From Aestuariibaculum lutulentum (GTDB lineage Bacteria > Bacteroidota > Bacteroidia > Flavobacteriales > Flavobacteriaceae), in assembly GCF_032926325.1 (NCBI RefSeq), contig NZ_CP136709.1, positions 1,463,501 to 1,527,500 on the forward strand: DNA of 64,000 bases. The letters are read 5' to 3'. The position numbers and the translations under genes were made by a program. Shown piece by piece: positions 61,284 through 64,000 of this stretch. A model generated the notes under the pieces. It saw only the letters and a list, made by a program, of their open reading frames with translations. It was not told the DNA's origin and ran no database searches. The stretch's first letter is position 1. Each line of letters opens with the position of its first letter.

Positions 61284-61304
61284 TTGAAATTAGAATAAAG
61301 AGAA

Positions 61305-61649
61305 ATGACATTAGAAACATTTAAAGCAAAATTACTAAGTACACCTGAAGCCGTAGAATTTAATGATACAATGGTAGCTGTTGAAGCTAATTTTGAATTT
61401 ACGCCAACCGCTTTTAAAAACGGAGAATTACAAAATGAAGCCGGACAAAATTCAGGCTCTTGTAAATTATTTGCTTTCGCAAAACATCAAAATTTTACAA
61501 AAGAAGAAACTTTAGCTTGCTTTGGTAAATTTTATTTTGATGAGGTATTAAACGATCCAGAAGGTACAGGACACCAAAATATTAGAAACTTTATGAAAAC
61601 CGGTTTTGAAGGCTTAATTTTTGAAGGCGAGCCTTTAGCAGCTAAATAA
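61305..61649 (+). CDS. HopJ-family protein
   Basis: The 114-residue protein has FKAKLLSTPEAVEFNDTMVAV, FTPTAFKNGEL and GKFYFDEVLNDPEGTGHQNIRNFM, a HopJ/type III effector-like pattern that is widespread in non-pathogens. It is 21 bases after rsmI. A secretion role is not implied. Confidence 0.75.
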   Translation: MTLETFKAKLLSTPEAVEFNDTMVAVEANFEFTPTAFKNGELQNEAGQNSGSCKLFAFAKHQNFTKEETLACFGKFYFDEVLNDPEGTGHQNIRNFMKTGFEGLIFEGEPLAAK

Positions 61650-61672
61650 AGGTTTTAAAATTTTATATATTT

Positions 61673-61710
61673 AAAACGCTTTAGTGTCTAAGTGATACTA
61701 AAGCGTTTTT
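61673..61710 (+). terminator. Terminator after the HopJ-family gene
   Basis: AAAACGCTTTAGT pairs with ACTAAAGCGTTTT, followed by T. It closes the unit starting at 59866. Confidence 0.88.
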
Positions 61711-61740
61711 GTTTTAAATGTAAATAGAAGAAAATAGTAG

Positions 61741-62295
61741 ATGAGATTAATAATTTTAATTATAGTTCTTCTGTGTTTTAGCAATAGAACGGTAGGACAA
61801 GTCGAAGATTTAGAGACTGATAGTTTATTATTTTGGCGGTCTGAAAGAAAATTGATTTGGGACGACTTTAAGGGCGAGGTTGATGATGAAAATTATATTA
61901 GTGCAGGAGCTATAATTAAAGCAGGGATAACTGCTGTCCTTGAATATTGGAATGGAGATATTCCTGTATTTCGAATTAATTCCTATATGAAAAAGTTTGA
62001 TTCTTGGAATAAAATTTCTGACTCTTTATCTCTAGTACATGAACAAGGGCATTTTGATATTTACGAGATTTATGCTAGAAAAATACGTAAAGCATATGAT
62101 AGTTTAAATAAGCAAAAAGTAAGTGATATAAAAGTTTATGAATCTATTTGTAGGAAATATATGAATAAGTCTAGTGAAATTAATAATTTATATGAAGAAT
62201 CTAATTTTAGTAAAAGAGTTCAGGTAGAATGGTTAGAAAGAATTTCTAAAGAACTTGAAGAACTCAAAAATTATGAATATGGATCTAATAACTAA
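61741..62295 (+). CDS. DUF922-like secreted protein with HExxH-type motif
   Basis: The 184-residue protein has a signal peptide (LIILIIVLLCFSNRTVGQ), LFWRSERKLIWDDFKGEVDD and LVHEQGHFDIYEIYA, matching HEQGH of DUF922 proteins. HExxH fits a zinc metalloprotease. The C-terminal end is charged. Physiological role unknown. Confidence 0.7.
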   Translation: MRLIILIIVLLCFSNRTVGQVEDLETDSLLFWRSERKLIWDDFKGEVDDENYISAGAIIKAGITAVLEYWNGDIPVFRINSYMKKFDSWNKISDSLSLVHEQGHFDIYEIYARKIRKAYDSLNKQKVSDIKVYESICRKYMNKSSEINNLYEESNFSKRVQVEWLERISKELEELKNYEYGSNN

Positions 62296-62327
62296 TATAT
62301 TAAAATCCTCTTAGTGATATTTTTTTA

Positions 62328-62897
62328 ATGCAAGACCTGTTACAAAACATAAAACAATGCAAGATTTGTAAAGATGTTTTAACCTTAGGGCCAAGACCGG
62401 TTATGGTAGCATACCCGGAGTCTAAAATTGTTATTGTAGGTCAGGCACCGGGAACCAAAGTACATGCGTCGGGTATTCCGTGGGATGATGCCAGTGGTAA
62501 GCAATTGCGTAGTTGGTTAGGTGTAACTCCCGAACAGTTTTATAATCCTGAAAATTTTGCCATTATTCCTATGGGGTTTTGTTATCCCGGCAAAGGAAAA
62601 ACAGGCGATTTGCCGCCAAGACCAGAATGCGCACCAAAATGGCATCAACCTGTATTAGACAGTTTAAAACAAGTTGAGTTAGTGCTTCTAATCGGCATAT
62701 ATTCTCAGAATTATTATCTGAAAAATGAAGCTAAGAAAACACTAACTGAAACCGTGAGAAACTACAACGAATACTTTCCAAAATATTTACCCTTACCGCA
62801 TCCATCACCTCGTAATCGTTTTTGGCTTACCAAAAATCCATGGTTTGAATTAGATGTCTTACCAGAACTAAAAGCAAGAGTTCAGGCTATTCTATAA
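62328..62897 (+). CDS. Uracil-DNA glycosylase-family protein
   Basis: The 189-residue protein starts DLLQNIKQCKICKDVLTLGP and has VIVGQAPGTKVHASGIPWDD (motif A region) and LPHPSPRNRFWLTKNP (motif B His). These are UDG superfamily motifs. The substrate (uracil or other) cannot be told from them. Confidence 0.8.
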   Translation: MQDLLQNIKQCKICKDVLTLGPRPVMVAYPESKIVIVGQAPGTKVHASGIPWDDASGKQLRSWLGVTPEQFYNPENFAIIPMGFCYPGKGKTGDLPPRPECAPKWHQPVLDSLKQVELVLLIGIYSQNYYLKNEAKKTLTETVRNYNEYFPKYLPLPHPSPRNRFWLTKNPWFELDVLPELKARVQAIL

Positions 62898-62988
62898 ATC
62901 AAAATTGTAGGATTTTATATTCTGTTGGAAATGTGGTTTATGAGCTTTAATTTATTATTTTTAGATTTCAATTAAAGCCCATTTCTTT

Positions 62989-63999
62989 ATGAATCTTCAA
63001 CTTAAAGCTTTCGATTTAAAATTAAAGCACACATTTACAATTTCGAGAGAATCTCATGATATACAACCCAGTTTAATTGTTAAGTTAAGTTCTAAGGGAT
63101 TTACAGGTTATGGAGAGGCAACGTCGAATCCATATTACGGAATAACCATTGATAAACTGATAAAAGATATTACTGATGTAAAACCATTTATAGAATCTTT
63201 AGATGGTGTTTCTCCTGAAGAATTCTGGCAAAGTATTTATAGTAAATTAAAACATAATATGTTTGCTATCTGTGCTCTAGACATGGCTTACAATGATTTA
63301 TATGCCAGATTGCAGGGTAAAATGCTTTATGAACTTTGGGATTATGATATTAGTAATAATCCGTTAACCAATTATACTATTGGTATCGATACCGTTGATA
63401 AAATGGTGGCTAAAATGCAGGAGATGCCATGGCCCATTTATAAAATTAAATTAGGGACAAAAGACGATATTAAAATAGTTGAAGCATTACGAAAAAACAC
63501 AAATGCTGTTTTTAGGGTTGATGCCAATTGTGGTTGGCAGGTTGAAGAAACGTTGAAAAACGCTAAAGCATTGAAGCAATTGGGTGTTGAATTTATAGAA
63601 CAACCTTTACCTGCAAAGGACTGGGATGCTCATAAAGAAGTGTACTCTAAATCCGTGTTGCCTATTATTGCAGATGAAAGCTGTCAGGTTGAAGCTGATG
63701 TTTTAAAATGTCATAATCATTTTCATGGGGTTAATGTGAAGTTAGTTAAGTGTGGTGGTTTAACTTCAGCAAAACGTATGCTTTTAGAAGCGAGAAGTCT
63801 GGGTATGAAAACTATGGTAGGATGTATGACGGAGTCTTCTGTAGGTATTTCAGCTATAGCGCATTTATTACCGCTTCTGGATTTTGTAGATATGGATGGC
63901 GCTTTACTGCTTTCTGAAGATATTGCCGAAGGGGTAACTATTACTGATGGCGTGGTAACTTACAGCGATTTGAATGGAATAGGTGTAAAACTGATTTAG
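62989..63999 (+). CDS. Dipeptide epimerase (enolase superfamily)
   Basis: The 336-residue protein has YKIKLGTKDD (catalytic Lys), FRVDANCGW (metal Asp), EFIEQPLPA (Glu), IADESC (Asp) and VKLVKCGGLTSA (second Lys). This set fits L-Ala-D/L-Glu epimerase, which recycles peptidoglycan peptides. The stop is at 63997-63999, one base from the window end. Confidence 0.88.
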   Translation: MNLQLKAFDLKLKHTFTISRESHDIQPSLIVKLSSKGFTGYGEATSNPYYGITIDKLIKDITDVKPFIESLDGVSPEEFWQSIYSKLKHNMFAICALDMAYNDLYARLQGKMLYELWDYDISNNPLTNYTIGIDTVDKMVAKMQEMPWPIYKIKLGTKDDIKIVEALRKNTNAVFRVDANCGWQVEETLKNAKALKQLGVEFIEQPLPAKDWDAHKEVYSKSVLPIIADESCQVEADVLKCHNHFHGVNVKLVKCGGLTSAKRMLLEARSLGMKTMVGCMTESSVGISAIAHLLPLLDFVDMDGALLLSEDIAEGVTITDGVVTYSDLNGIGVKLI

Positions 64000-64000
64000 T

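Noticed and set aside
1..64000. CRISPR array or cas genes
   Set aside because: No regularly spaced repeats and no Cas motif were seen.

Overview
The window looks like the chromosome of a marine-type Flavobacteriaceae (Bacteroidota). The grounds are AT-rich DNA, Bacteroidetes -7 boxes of the form TAnnTTTG upstream of several genes, the DUF177-rpmF-fabH-accB-accC cluster, a GldG-era style of small signal-bearing proteins, and many lipoproteins with short lipoboxes. Two stretches of ordinary chromosome (about 1-5200 and 43790-64000) flank one large genomic island. No database search was possible; family names rest on motifs read from the translations.

Left chromosome (1-5200): two Roadblock-like proteins, a tRNA-dihydrouridine synthase, a secreted endonuclease/exonuclease/phosphatase-fold lipoprotein, an FtsX-type permease, rbfA, methylmalonyl-CoA epimerase and a tRNA with anticodon CAT.

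Genomic island (about 5180-43759, 38.5 kb): it is inserted at the 3' end of the tRNA. A 35-bp direct repeat (33/35 identical) marks both ends, and each end also carries a tandem GGGGCAAC pair that is probably an integrase arm site. A tyrosine integrase, an excisionase-type HTH protein and a zinc-finger protein sit at the right end. The cargo falls into modules. (a) 5446-8041 holds a macro-like/zinc-ribbon/YopX-like fusion and an OGG-fold protein. (b) 8236-23832 is a type I restriction-modification super-operon, hsdM-hsdS-[PD-(D/E)XK protein]-[membrane protein + STAND NTPase]-[DUF262 + DUF262/HNH]-hsdR. Short copies of the hsdS 3' coding tail stand at the boundaries between the inserted modules. 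(c) 24000-37194 is a tightly packed 12-gene minus-strand operon. It encodes a vWA-like lipoprotein, a 3-TM protein, a tubulin-like GTPase, an actin/HSP70-like ATPase, a membrane coiled-coil protein, MotA/ExbB-like and MotB/OmpA-like stator proteins, a transglutaminase-like lipoprotein, a DNase I-fold lipoprotein, a FISUMP-domain lipoprotein, a small membrane protein and a frameshifted last gene. (d) 37200-41400 holds small lipoproteins, a single-pass plus-strand protein, a membrane J-domain-like protein and a second frameshifted gene. Module (c) together with 38026-38724 is bracketed by a perfect 28-bp direct repeat at 23955 and 38741.

Module (c) is the best candidate for an undescribed system. 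It joins a stator-type ion channel (as in Zorya defence) to both a tubulin-fold and an actin-fold NTPase and to a set of envelope-anchored lipoproteins, one of which is nuclease-like. Its location beside a loaded restriction-modification operon on an integrative island makes anti-phage or anti-plasmid defence the leading inference, but no function is shown by sequence alone.

Right chromosome (43790-64000): riboflavin synthase, pdxA, the DUF177-rpmF-fabH-accB-accC lipid cluster, an FAD oxidoreductase, mtgA, a GreA-like protein, an ABC ATPase, prolyl oligopeptidase, an M28 peptidase, asd, mscL, alr, tdk, rsmI, a HopJ-family protein, a uracil-DNA glycosylase-family protein and a dipeptide epimerase.
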